Positions 46,421 to 59,180 of a DNA stretch of 64,000 nucleotides are shown here, in pieces. The notes beneath the pieces are model-generated. The model ran no database searches. It was not told the DNA's origin and saw nothing but the letters and a program-made list of their open reading frames with translations. The DNA is taken from contig CM034236.1 of the NCBI GenBank assembly GCA_019916065.1, positions 18,428,805 to 18,492,804 on the forward strand, in the 5' to 3' direction. The position numbers and the translations under genes are program-made. The DNA is from Vitellaria paradoxa (lineage: Eukaryota; Streptophyta; Magnoliopsida; Ericales; Sapotaceae). Numbering within the stretch: the first letter of the stretch is position 1; the number at the start of each line of letters is the position of its first letter.

Positions 46421-47590
46421 CTTATTAACCCGTTTTCTCCGGCCACCAAACCATCCCTTCCTTTCCTGCTTAGTCTCTCCATTTCTACAACAATTATGGG
46501 GTCTAATAATCCCATCATCATTTTCATTGCTCAAATCTGAAGAATCTAACTTCAGCGCAACTTCAAGCTGTCGTTTTTCCTCCTCCGTTAGAGGACCACT
46601 CGGCTCTTCGCTTTCTGCTTGATTTCCGCTACAAAATGACAACTTATCATCTGTCATAGCCCCCGAGACTTTCCGGGATTCGATGCTAGCAGCCAAATTG
46701 TGCATATCATACACTTTAGCCTTCCAAGGACCCACCATTTCTGTTCTCTCCTGTCGTCTCCACGTCAGCTGTGGCAAAAGAACCGCTTCCGTCACATCGA
46801 TCCTCACCCGGGTTATATTACTCTGAGACATCCTCGCAACCTTCCGCTGCACCTCCGCATCGCTCGCCGGAGCAACATCGTCGTCCCTTATCGCTTACTT
46901 ATCTTTATGCGATACCATCCAAAGTGACCCAGGAGGAACCTTCCCATCGTCGGATCCATCTCCGAGAAACAGAATGCTCTGATCGGCTCGCTGTATTCTG
47001 AACCCATCGAAATTGTCCAGAGTCAAATCCGCCCTCAAGTTCGCCCCTCTTTTCCAGAATTTGAAAGTATCAGAAGGCGCAACCCTAGATATAAAAGGAA
47101 TAACGGAGCTCTCGAAGTGAAATGTGATTTCCATGTAGAAATCTCGCATCCTCCTCATCGTTCCGATTAACCGGGGCAGCGTTCTGCACCATCGTGCCCA
47201 AGCCAGTACCGGGCTGTGTTTGATTATAATTCTGGCAATCCCTTCTTTGTTGGTGTATATTGCTTCCTGTATTGCATTCCAACCACGTTCATTTCTTAAT
47301 CTCTTGTTTGCGCCGGCGACCATGAGCATCGCGGTTGCGGTTTCGTCGCTGAGCTTGACGGCCAAGTGAAGTGGGGTGTCGCGGTTAGGGACATCGCGCC
47401 TGTCAATCACGGAAGAGATGGTCTCGGCCTTCTGTTCTTCGGCCAGTGAAATGGATTCCGTGCGAATTTCAGATGGGTCACAGAATTGTGGGAGGGCCGA
47501 CAATATCTTCCTGAGACGGCCATGGTCTCTTGTAGCTACGGCGTGGTGAACGGGACTATGGGCGTAAATGGACGCGTCAATACTTGCCAT
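46421..47590 (-). pseudogene. First coding block of the ANKRD13-like gene
   Basis: 390 codons from the ATG at 47590 down to the TSD, covering the ankyrin units, the conserved VAPSDTFKFWKRGANLR and QSILFLGDGS segments, the in-frame TAA at 46895-46897, and LLPQLTWRRQERTEMVGPWK further on. Frame is the same before and after the TAA, so it is a point lesion or an indel that left the frame, not a shift. GATAAGTAAGCG could be read as a splice donor, but the nearest AG in a workable place would give an intron of about 35 bases, too short for plants. Confidence 0.87.
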
Positions 47591-47961
47591 GCCTCGGAAG
47601 TAAAAATTCCAGAAGAAGGAAATCAGGCGAGCAAACCCTCTTCGCTCTTCCAAATCAATTGATTTGATGAACGACCATTGCCATCAATTCCAGCCCCCAT
47701 TACGCCCGTTGGTACGCTAGAACTCTCAGCACCAAATTTGCTAAATAAGAAAGAGAATTTTTGGCTGGATAACGAAAGAAGATTCCAGAGCCTGTTTTAT
47801 ATGTTCGTGCGCTTGTAGAGGAAAGATTTGAATGAACAATTTCTCTCTTCAATGGATATCATCTTCTTCTTCTGATTCTCTGAAATACTTTTTTTATTCC
47901 CTTTATTTTCTTAAATTCCTTTGATTTTTGAGAGGCAGATTAGCCATGTCTACTGTGCAAC

Positions 47962-47997
<36 letters not shown>

Positions 47998-48120
47998 ATG
48001 AGAAGAGTCAATTGGATGGTTTGGTTGAAGTTGGAAGATGAAGAGCAAGTTTTCCATTTCTTTTTTTGTTTTTTTCATTTTTTCTTCGAAACAAACAGAC
48101 GCACAGATGGGGAATAGCGT
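47591..48120 (-). promoter_or_regulatory. 5' region of the ANKRD13-like gene with a (GA)n run
   Basis: The 5' UTR and promoter area is expected here on the minus strand. A GA microsatellite occupies 47965-47995 (CT on the sense strand), common in plant 5' leaders. A clear TATA box is not obvious. Confidence 0.4.
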
Positions 48121-49784
48121 CAGAGAGAGATTTTAGGGGTCTAGGAGTAGGAGGCCACGTGATCAAGAGTAGCTAAACTTCTGGGCTACCACTAAGCTAT
48201 ATCACCCTCTTAGGGGTTGGGGGTAGGATCCGACCCTGTAACCCCTTTACGTTGAGTGGGTCCATCCAGGTCAAATACCACCTTATTATCCGTGCAAATT
48301 GTTGACTACTTAACCAAATATATATATATATATAGGGTTGTTAGGACACCCCCCCCCCCCCCAAAAGTTTGGTTGCTTGGCTTATGACCTGAAAGAAATT
48401 AAAAACAGAGAGTGACAAATAAGAAATGTGTTGTATTTAGGCTTTGTTTGGTTAAAAAAAATTAACCTTTTCTTAACTTTTCTTTCGTCTTAAAATTTTC
48501 ACCAAAATTTAATTTTTTTTAAAGAAATTTTAATTTTTGAACGCATTCATAAAAAAAAAAAAGAAAAATAAAAAAATTCATATCCGTTTAAGTACAAGTT
48601 AGGAAAAAATCAACTTTTTTGTTATTTTTTTTATCCAAACAGATATTTTTGTAACAAAACCAATGTTGTTATAATAAACTATAAAAATTATAAAATTTTC
48701 TCAAATTTTAACAATTACAATTTAAACTCCTCTTGATATATTCTTGTATACTCCTATGAAAATCTACACATCACAAAAATAAAATGCATTATTGTGAAAA
48801 GTATTAAGTTTAAAATGATATAAACTCTTTTTTTCTTTTTTCTTATGAAATTGACAAGCATTAAAATGAAAATAGTAGGAAATGAGAAATTAAACCATGG
48901 AATATCAATAATAAAAGAAATGGGCATGGAAAAATACATACAACAATTAAACATGGAAAAACTTACTAAAATTAAAAATTTAGAACATAAACTCTTTAAC
49001 TTAAGCATCTTAGTCTACTTTTAGACATGTTACAGTCAAAATCATACTTTGATAATATTGTACTATCACACTACACGTAACAAATCAAAGAATTATTAAA
49101 ATTAAGAAATTTCATGTTATGAATTGTTCATATAATGCATGTAAGTGAAAAATGATAGACATGTATGTGATATCATACTCCAATGCATCTTCCTTATATT
49201 CTTCATAGACCATTAAATTACAATTGAGATAAAATTTAAAACTTTTATACTTTTCAACCAATTTCTCGCATTTTTGCAATATTTAAATATATTTCTTTTA
49301 ATTTTCCAATTAAGTACATATGATCAAGTTTGTTTTTGGTAATTTTCATGATTTTTCAATTTTGCACAATTCCCAATAACTTTGGCGACTTTTACACACT
49401 TACAAATAGGTAACATTTTTTTTTTCTGTATCATCACTATCCTGAGAGTAATCATCTTGATAATTATAAGTCTTTTTTTTTTGGTAAATGATAATTATAT
49501 ATATCAATTGGATAGTTTTACTCTATTTCATTGACAACCCTTTCTAAGATAATTTATTTGAAGTATCAAGAAGAATTACCATAAGTCTATGTAGAGAATA
49601 AATTCAAAAATAAAGTACGCTAGATAGAATCCAAAAAAGTGCTAAGACTTTCCTTGTATAAAATTGAAATTAAAAGCATATCAAAACCATGAGAAAAAAT
49701 AATAAGACAATACACATCCTTAAGGCACAAATTCTAAGACATGCAAAGTATTATGATGGCACACATTTTTTTCATGTTCTACTA

Positions 49785-49819
<35 letters not shown>

Positions 49820-52341
49820 GTAATTTTCTACTAGCATATATATGATAATAGAATATCTAAAAATTAGCATGAAGTATTAAGTATGGGAGTCCACAAAAAT
49901 TGTTTTGTATTTTTTAATTTTTTTATTTTCAAAAATGAACACAAAAATAGAAGTTAATCATGAAAAAAAAATCTAAATTATCTGATCTAATAGAATGAGA
50001 AAAAAAATATACTGACGATGTGAAACCTAATCTATGAAAAAAAAAAAGAAAAAGAAAAAACTAGCTTCTACTTAATAAGGCCCACTACTTCGATTTTCTT
50101 AGAGGTGTGAAAAGTATTAAAGTCACTCTTTCTAATTCACATTGCCCTAATTTTTGAAAAAAAAAAATATTTTTTACCTTAGAGGCTTCAGGCTTAGATT
50201 TAATGGGTTTTCTTTTTTCTCATTAACATATGCATGTGAGATTTAGAATCAATATGGAATTTGAATAGGTTAAACTTGTTTAACATATGAAAACTAAGTC
50301 TCATGAAAATACATGTGTCTACATTGATGGAGGATAACCCGTATAGATGGTGACAATTAGATTTAATGTGACATTTAATTTCACAATAAAAACCGAAGTA
50401 GTTATGTATTTTTTTATTTTTTATTTTTTTTAATGTAAGCGTATGCATTCTGTTTTGGGGGCGATGTCGACATCATGTTAGAAATCCAAAATCACATAAC
50501 ATTCACTATGAAAAAAAAAAAAGGTACAAAAAGTTATATTTTGTAATTTTTGGTGGATTCGATAGAATCACAATTTTTTTCACTTTTTCATTTTGTTACA
50601 GTAATTTATTCTATAAAAAGTTTACCAAACACACAAAAATTGTCACTTTTTTACTCTGATGCAGTAAAAAGCTTACCAAACACACTAAAAGTTACAACTT
50701 TTCTGCTCTATTACAATAAAAAGTTTACCAAACATCTAAAAGTTATAAAAAATTATTAAAAATTACATTTAGTTCCACCAAACACACCAAAAAATTATAT
50801 AACTACAAAAAAAAAAAAAAAAAACACAAAAATTACCGAAAGTTTTATTTTATTTTTGTTTTTTTTAACCTCCAAACGGGCTCGATATTAATCTACATTA
50901 TTGACAACATTGTTGTCCTGGTTGCAACGATTTCCTCAATTTCTATAATTAACAAAATAACTAACGTGATTTTTTATCTTTTTCAACTGCTCATTCATTT
51001 GGAAGCGGAAAATTAAACGGACAAACAGAAAGCAAAAAAGTCTTCATTTGTTGCTTTAACTTTCTTGTTTATGAGGAGAAAAAAAAAATTATAAGTGTGT
51101 GCTAGAAAAAATTGAGGAAAACTAACGTAAAATTTGATGTTGGTTTAGTTACAATCAAATCTAAACCATTAAATTTAAAAATTTAACAGTTTAAATACAT
51201 TCATGATTCAATTTAATCGTCACCAGACTGGCATCAAATATCAAAATTTAACGGTTTAGATACATTCATGATTCAATTTAATAGTCACCAGACTGGCATC
51301 AAATATCACTCCTCTGAATTCCGGTGATTGTTTGCCTCGGTCTTCAGGCAAAAGACTACCCTTCTTCCTGTAATTTCATGACGACATGTAAGACTCCCCC
51401 CGTTTGAACTTTGAATTCTTAGCTTATAAGTATGCATTTGGTATAAAAAAAAAATAACAAATACACAATTTTTCCGTTTGCACAATATTAATAGTGTATT
51501 TGGATCGAGAAATTGTAAAGAGAAAAGAGAAGCTATAGAAATTGAGCCATCTGTATATTTTTTATGATTAATTAAATAATAACTTTTAAAAAATATTTAT
51601 TCATTTTATTATCTTTTTTCTAACCATACCCAAAAAAAAAAAAGAAGAAGAAGAAGAAGTAAATTTCATATTTTTTATTTTATTTTACTTTTTACTTTTA
51701 TGTGCTGTTTTTCTTTTTTCTTTACAAATTTTTGTTCCAAACTCAATCTAAGTGAATAAAAATTCAGACAAATGGGTTGAATATTTTAAATGCGGTCCTC
51801 TTCATTTTCATACATATAACTTTATCAAAGTTTCTAATGTACATTTTTCAAGCCAAAAATTAAAAAAATAAAAATAAAAAGCAAGTAATACAAGGAGCTT
51901 TTTAGGCATGGTTTGGGAAGAAAAGTAGTGGGTTTATTTTTAACTTGCTAGTAGTTAGTTAAAAATAAGTTAGTTATTTTTATCTTTCCAAAAGAAAAAA
52001 AATAATTTTTTTTAAGTGAATTTTTAGTTTTGATTAATTTGACATTTTTACTTGTGAAAATTTAAAAGTAGATTAAAATGTGAGAGAATAAATTTAATTA
52101 TTTTATAAATTGACAAATAAATCAATTAATTATAAGTCAATTAATTCCTTGTATCCCAAGCGATGCCTTAATAAAGTAGGCGCTCAGCACCCAAAAGTTG
52201 TTTTCATTTCTCTGAATTTATTGTATCCATTTAAAGTCGATACAAACATAAAACCAAACAACACACGAGCACAAATTGGAGGAAAAGCTACAAACAACAA
52301 TTAATGGCCCACACGACCTATAAGCAAAAGAGAGAACCCAT
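48121..52341. other. AT-rich spacer, no gene seen
   Basis: Contents: a poly-C run at 48350-48362; (AT)n at about 49788-49816; a degenerate three-unit repeat at about 50610-50750 built on AA(G/A)TTTACCAAACAC, which explains the 69-residue ORF there; and a 65-bp tandem duplication at 51181-51310. Several TTTGGTT/CCAAAC ends hint at MITEs (about 48440-48640, 50760-50880), but TSDs are not clear. Confidence 0.5.
51181..51310. repeat. 65-bp tandem duplication
   Basis: 51181-51245 and 51246-51310 are near-identical, both ATTTAAC(A/G)GTTTA(A/G)ATAC...CTGGCATCAAATATCA, with only a few substitutions, so the duplication is recent. Confidence 0.9.
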
Positions 52342-53367
<1,026 letters not shown>

Positions 53368-53653
53368 TTAATAGAGTAAAATTATATTTTTCAAATAAGT
53401 AAAAGTACGCTAAGAGTAAAACTTTAGTAAATGATGGAAGAAAGTATAATTTATAACAAAAAATTTAGAAAATTAATGAAATTTTAGTATAATTTTATAA
53501 ATTAATTGAGACAATTGTTACTATTGAACCCTGATGTGTCTGTCCGTGTACATATACGTATATATTGCATACCACAATTACAGTGAGATTATGATTAATA
53601 GAGCAAATCATTGTCGTTGAATGTTTGGTGAAATACTACTTTTATGCCCTTTT

Positions 53654-53690
<37 letters not shown>

Positions 53691-53828
53691 GTTGATATTT
53701 TTGGTTAGGTCTGACCAAGTACATATACCTTCCAAACCACTAGAAAAGTGGTTGATATGTTGAGTTTTTAGCGTGCTCACCTAATTTGTTAGTCACATGT
53801 TTTCATGCAAAACCATATATTATTGTTT

Positions 53829-53874
<46 letters not shown>

Positions 53875-54287
53875 AAAATATGTATTATCTTAGGATAAAA
53901 ATAAGTCTCAACCACTGAAAATTTTGTCGAGAAGATCCATATTTATGGGAGGTGTATGATTTATACAGAATTACCATTATTAGTTACTTTCTTTTAAAAA
54001 TAAATAAATAATCACCTAGCTATCTACGTACACTACAAGAAAAACAAAATGGATATTTGAAAAATATGGAATCTGGACGAGGGAAAACTAGAAATTTATA
54101 AGATATTATATTTTCATATATATTTATATATATATTTGGGCTTCGAAATCTTATCGGCTGGATTAAAGAGTAAGACAGGTCATAAACTTAGTCTTTCAAA
54201 CGTGCTTTGACAAAACACAAAAAATCTTTTAGTAGGTTAAATTAAACTCAGCAAAGTAAAAAGACTTATATATGTAGGCACCGTTTG

Positions 54288-54996
54288 ATGTACTTAAAAA
54301 AATAATAAAATTTCAACAACTTTTAAAAATTACTAAAATTCTCTATTATATTTTACACATTCCCACTTTTATTAATTTAAAAAAAAATTAAATATTTCAC
54401 TAAAAAAATCAAATCCAAGAAGAAGAAGTTAATTGAGTAGGAAATTTTTTTTTTTGTCATCATATTCCCCAATTCTAAAGCTTTTTAACAAATACCATTG
54501 TGGGTGGACCCACATAAACCGTTAAAACAGATTAGCTAAAACTATTCCCACAGTTTTGTTTTGCTCTGCTGAAAAGCTGTAGTACAGAACATAAATTGGG
54601 AGTTTTTTGAATCTGTTAGAATGGATTTTGGAGAATCGTTTTAACAATTTGTCACTGTGTATCTCAAAAAAATGCGATTTGGAAAAAGAACACGAAGTGG
54701 AAAGACAAATTGGGGGTTTTTTGAGTCCATTAGAATGGATTTTGAAAAACTGTTTTAACGGCTTGTCACTGTTCATCTATAAAAAAATATAATTTGAAAA
54801 AAAAAATACGAAGTGGAGAGATCAAATTGGGAGTTATTTGAATCCATTAGAACGGATTTTAAAAAACTGTTCTAACGGTTTGTCATTGTTGATCTTTAAA
54901 CAATACGATTTAAAAAAAAAATACCAAGCATCAAAATTTATCAAAAATTATATTTTATCTTATTTTTTCTTTTTTTTTTTCGGCTCCAAATGGACC
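54288..54996. mobile_element. hAT-like MITE with three internal tandem units
   Basis: The ends are GGCACCGTTTGATG and CTCCAAATGGACCC. Inside, units of about 118 bp starting AAATTGGGAGTTTTTTGA or close variants begin at about 54593, 54708 and 54826, each with (T)GTTAGAATGGATTTT-like and AACGGTTTGTCACTG-like words. It is related to 30742-31103 and 11234-11630 but enlarged by the internal amplification. Confidence 0.55.
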
Positions 54997-55233
54997 CGTA
55001 GTTAGCCACAAAAAAATAAATTAAACTAAAACAAAAAATATTGCAGTGATGCGTTGAACTTCCATGTACCCAAAAAGAGCTTTCATACTGTCTTCCATGT
55101 CCACCGATCGATCACTTAAGAAACCTTTTTTTTAATTTTTTTGGATTGTTACGGACATCTAATTATATATATATGTATCATCAAAACTATAAGTTAATAG
55201 AAAACCAACTAAGAAAAGCCAAGAAAACTGTTA

Positions 55234-55235
<2 letters not shown>

Positions 55236-55289
<54 letters not shown>
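55236..55289. repeat. (TA)n microsatellite in the CHS intron
   Basis: 54 bases of uninterrupted TA, likely length-variable between individuals. Confidence 0.9.
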
Positions 55290-55291
<2 letters not shown>

Positions 55292-55537
55292 TTAACAGGG
55301 AGAAAGTGGGTATTTTTCTTCACATCAAATTCTTAAAGTTTTTCGCCAAACAATCTTATTTAGCGAATCTACATGTATCAAATATTTGTGATAATTTAGC
55401 CACACTATTTATACCAACCTTCCAAACCCTTTTCTTGCATGCATATATATACACATATATAAAGAAGTGATCACCAATTAGGTCAAGTGGTACGTCCCAA
55501 CCTTCTTCATATAACACGTACATGCATGGAAGTGTCA

Positions 55538-55834
<297 letters not shown>

Positions 55835-55884
55835 CTAGCTATGGTAGGATGAGATAGGGGCTTGGAACACAATGGAGAAGAGGG

Positions 55885-56135
55885 TGAGACTTATATATAC
55901 ATATACGTGACAATCATAAAAGAAATGGTAGCTGAGAGTCACATGCTTGCAACGAACTCTCTTGTGGGGGCAGCCTCTCAACAACTTCTCAATGCCTAAT
56001 GGCACGTACGCCAGGAGCTGTAGGGTTTGGCTTAGCTACATTTTTTGGCCATAAATCCTCCACATGGGGCGTCCAATTTTTTGTACCTACTTCCCCTGAG
56101 ATCAACCGCGGGTTTTTGGAATGAGTTAGGTGAAA
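55885..56135 (-). promoter_or_regulatory. Chalcone synthase promoter candidates
   Basis: On the minus strand upstream of the ATG: GTATATATAAG (55890-55900) as TATA box, GTCACGTA (55904-55911) as an ACGT core (bZIP/bHLH type) close to the TATA, and ACCTAAC (56125-56131) matching a MYB recognition (AC-like) element. ACGT and MYB sites together form the light-responsive unit of known CHS promoters. Spacing to the MYB-like site is larger than in parsley CHS, so the pairing is an inference. Confidence 0.5.
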
Positions 56136-56289
56136 TGGTCGGTCCTGATCAATTGATCAATAAATATGATGACGTGTATTGCTTAATGGGTCCAGTTCGA
56201 ATTTGCGCATAAAAAGGGAACCATAATTGTTGTATAAAAAGTTCACCATTGAAAGATAATAGTTTTTCAAACTTCTTTTAAGGGTTGAG

Positions 56290-56625
56290 TTGATACACTT
56301 TTCTTTACCTTATTTTTCATTTTTATGTTTTCGAAAATAATAAAAATAATTCAAAACATATTTGAGCACTCGTGTTTTTAAAACTTAATTTAGAAATTAA
56401 AAAAATAAGTTTACAAATAAAATACAAAATAATCAAAAGTCATTTTAAACATTTTTCACCCAAAGTTCAAAAGATTTCAAAACATTAAAAATAAAAGATG
56501 TCAAACCAAATGTATTTTTAGCTTTTATTTTAAATGTTCTTAAATACAAATCTCAAAATAGAAAAAATAAAATAGAAAGTAGAAAATAAAAAATAAAAAT
56601 GCAAACCAAAATGTCACTTAAACTT
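56290..56625. repeat. AT-rich dispersed repeat, copy 2
   Basis: Related to 27560-27890 in the same orientation (ATATTTGAGCACTCGTGTTTT against GTATTTGATCACTTGTGTTTT, each part of a longer match). Probably a MITE about 500 bp upstream of the CHS start. Confidence 0.5.
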
Positions 56626-57526
56626 TTACAAACTTTAACCAACTTTTGGTCATTATTATTTTCAGTGCATTTATTTTAAAAATCTAAATTTTATAAATTT
56701 GTGCAAATTTTCGACAACTTTTGTCAATTTTTGTAAATTTTTGTTAATTTAAAAAAAATTCTAACTAAAATTATTCAGACGAATAAGTGAGACCAAATTC
56801 AAACAAATTATATCAGAAAATTTTGAATTTTCCTTCTAAATATCGCTACTAATTGTTATTAATTTTTTTAAGTTTTTGCCTTCCAAACATGACAACAATG
56901 TCTACATATATATTAGAAGGGACATTGCTTCCGAATTGTAAAACGTGTTATTTTTGTGATGTAATTTTTCTTTTTAATAGTGGAAGGGAATTTCCTGAAA
57001 CCAAGGCGACGATAGTGAAAATTGATCGATCAATCCCATATGATTGGAGAAATATCTTATAATATATATAATAGAAAAATACTATTTATTATAGACTGTT
57101 GATACTGACTCCGTTTGGAGTTACACAAAATAAAATAAAATCTTACGAATCTCTATAAATACGAATTACGAGATAATAAAATTTTAATTTTTCACTCACT
57201 GCATAAATTACAAGACATTTACTTTTACAATTTTATTTTATTTTATACACTTTTATACAACTCTAACCCAGCCAGTGTCTATGCGCACGCTAGCTTCATT
57301 TAGAGCAGGTAACACGTGTTGTACTGACAAAATTTTAGTGTTTATCTTTCTTACCGCCCCGTTTCGATAAAAATATAGCTACCATTCAAATTTCTATTTT
57401 TGGGATACTTGTGTTGTTTATTTTTTTATTTTTTTGCTTTTAAATTATTATCAATTTTTATGCTAGTGAGAACTTCTTTCTGAAAACATAACCAATTACC
57501 CATTTTGGTAGCAGATTTTAAATTAA

Positions 57527-57587
<61 letters not shown>

Positions 57588-58027
57588 GAATTTGAGCTGG
57601 TTTACTTGATAACATACCCCCTCCCCCCTCCCAACAAAAAAAAGCTAGCAGTCAAACATGTGTTCTGCTGCTTTACATATGGATTAGAAGTGGGTATACA
57701 GCAGTGATTGTTAACTTATTTTTTAAATAAAACAATATTTATAAAAACAAACAACAGTATTTCAAATGGTAAATAATGAGTAGTTAAAGGTTTTTAAGTA
57801 AATAATAACTAATCAAGGGGCATCTAAAGAAAATAAATATATATATATATATAAGTAATAAGTAGTTCAAGGATGATAATTAAGGAAAACACCTAGATAA
57901 TAAGTAGTTCAAGGATGATAATTAAGGAAAACACCTAGAAAAAAAATGATAATTAAGGAAAACATAAATATAAAAATTGAAATTACTCAATTATATATTA
58001 CTTATAAAAATTTTGTTTTCAATACCA
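56626..58027. other. AT-rich spacer with microsatellite and short tandem repeat
   Basis: No gene is seen. (TA)n occupies 57532-57585. A 42-bp tandem pair lies at 57857-57898 and 57899-57940 (AATAAGTAGTTCAAGGATGA...). About 57110-57270 has the look of a short MITE (CCGTTTGGAGTTACACAAAA...) without a clear TSD. Confidence 0.5.
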
Positions 58028-58030
58028 TTA

Positions 58031-59177
58031 GGTTATGTTTGATATATAAGAATGGAATGATATGAAAGGTGGGAATGAAATGGAGTGCTCATTCCATTCT
58101 TTTGTTTGGTTGTCAACATGAAAATGATAAGAATAGAATAGATATTCAAAATTTTATAATTTGATTATATATTTTAAATATAATGAAATAAAATGATATA
58201 TAATAAAAATTACTAATACTAATTTTTTTAAATTATAAAAATAAACTTTATTTTCGGATCATGAATTTGAGTAAAAAAATGACCTAGAGGTAAAACATTC
58301 ATTTTACAATTCAAGTTAGAATTGAACCAAATTTTTCTTAACTATTAAGAAAATGTTAATAAATATTTTTTAATTTTTTGGAATACCTAAAATATAAATT
58401 AAGCCCAAAATGGGGGCATAAGGGCAAAATAGTCATTAAATAGTCTGAATTCAAATTGGACTGAAATTTGTTTTAAACATTAAGAAATATGTTAAGGAAT
58501 TTTTTTAGCCTTTTGGGTAATTTAGAATGCGAATTTTGGACAAAATGGCTAAGGGGTAAAATCGTCACTTTATAATTTGAGTTTGAATTGAGATGAAATT
58601 TTATTGGTTATTAAGAAATGTATCGATAAATATTTTTTAATCTTTTGGGAAGCTCAAACTACAAATTTGGACAAAAAACGATCCTAAAGGTAAAATGGTC
58701 ATTTTACAACCCGAGTTTGGATCGGATTAAAATTTGTTTAGTTATTAAATAATATAAATGAATATTTTTTTAGCTTTTTGAAAGCTCGAAATACAAATTT
58801 AAAAAGCACCAAAAAAAAAAAAAAAAAACACAAACCTAAGGGTCAAATAGTTATTTTATAACTTAAGTTAAGATCTAGTTCAAAAATAAGATTAAGGGCT
58901 AAAATGGTTATTTATAAGCCAATGGAGTAATCATGAGAAATTTTTTATTACAAAATAATTGTTTGTTTTTTATTTTTATTTTTTTCAAATTTGGAGAAAA
59001 TTTTGGCAGCAATAAAATGGTTATTCCATTATTTAAATTGTGAAATGCCTTTTTATACTTTACGTGGGAATAGCTATTTTTATGAAATAACATTCCAATT
59101 TAACTTTTTTGATACCAAACATGAGAATATGTTAAAGTAGAACAGATTCTATGCCATTTCTGCGTATCAAACTTACC
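58031..59177. mobile_element. PIF/Harbinger-like non-autonomous element, 1.15 kb
   Basis: The ends GGTTATGTTTGATATATAAG and the complement of GGTAAGTTTGATACGCAGAA form imperfect inverted repeats. TTA direct repeats at 58028-58030 and 59178-59180 fit the 3-bp TSD of PIF/Harbinger. The interior has at least four imperfect tandem units of about 135 bp from about 58281 to 58880. No transposase. Confidence 0.65.
58281..58880. repeat. Imperfect tandem units of about 135 bp inside the Harbinger-like element
   Basis: Units begin with GG(T)AAAA(C/T)(A/G)(T/G)TCATTTTA-like words at about 58281, 58411, 58546, 58679 and 58832. Each then has a GAATTGAA-type stretch, ATTAAGAAAT, and TTTTTTAGC(C)TTTTGG before the next. 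They are strongly diverged from one another, so the amplification is old. Confidence 0.65.
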
Positions 59178-59180
59178 TTA

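Larger units (their letters stand above)
28400..47590 (-). pseudogene. ANKRD13-like ankyrin/GPCR-chaperone protein gene, disrupted
   Basis: Three coding blocks on the minus strand (47590-46421, 34214-33957, 28723-28400) make a 583-codon gene once the retrotransposon 34220-46420 and one TSD copy are set aside. The protein begins MASIDASIYAHSPVHHAV, has ankyrin units (RDTPLHLAVKLSDETA; GWNAIQEAIYTNKEG) and the GPCR-chaperone region (DFYMEITFHFESSVIPFI, FKWKRGANLRAD-like), and ends KKMQEKGSLKNGRNQNQ. Family members are about this length; animal ANKRD13 proteins bind ubiquitinated membrane cargo, and plant roles are poorly defined. Two lesions break it: a TAA at 46895-46897 after SHKDK, and the 12.2-kb insertion. 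An upstream ATG at 47653 is in frame, but the protein family supports 47590 as the start. Confidence 0.88.

Noticed and set aside
46860..46900. A mini-intron removing the TAA in the ANKRD13-like gene
   Set aside because: The only workable GT..AG pair gives about 35 bases, below the plant intron minimum.
11810..47590. The two ankyrin loci as parts of one gene
   Set aside because: They are on opposite strands and belong to different families (ACD6-like and ANKRD13-like).
48140..48280. A tRNA-derived SINE
   Set aside because: An A-box-like TAGCTTAGTGG and a B-box-like GGGTCGGATCC exist on the minus strand but in the wrong order and spacing; no tRNA fold.
50550..50759. A 69-residue ORF with repeated SLPNT words
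   Set aside because: Generated by a degenerate non-coding tandem repeat; no start context or domain.
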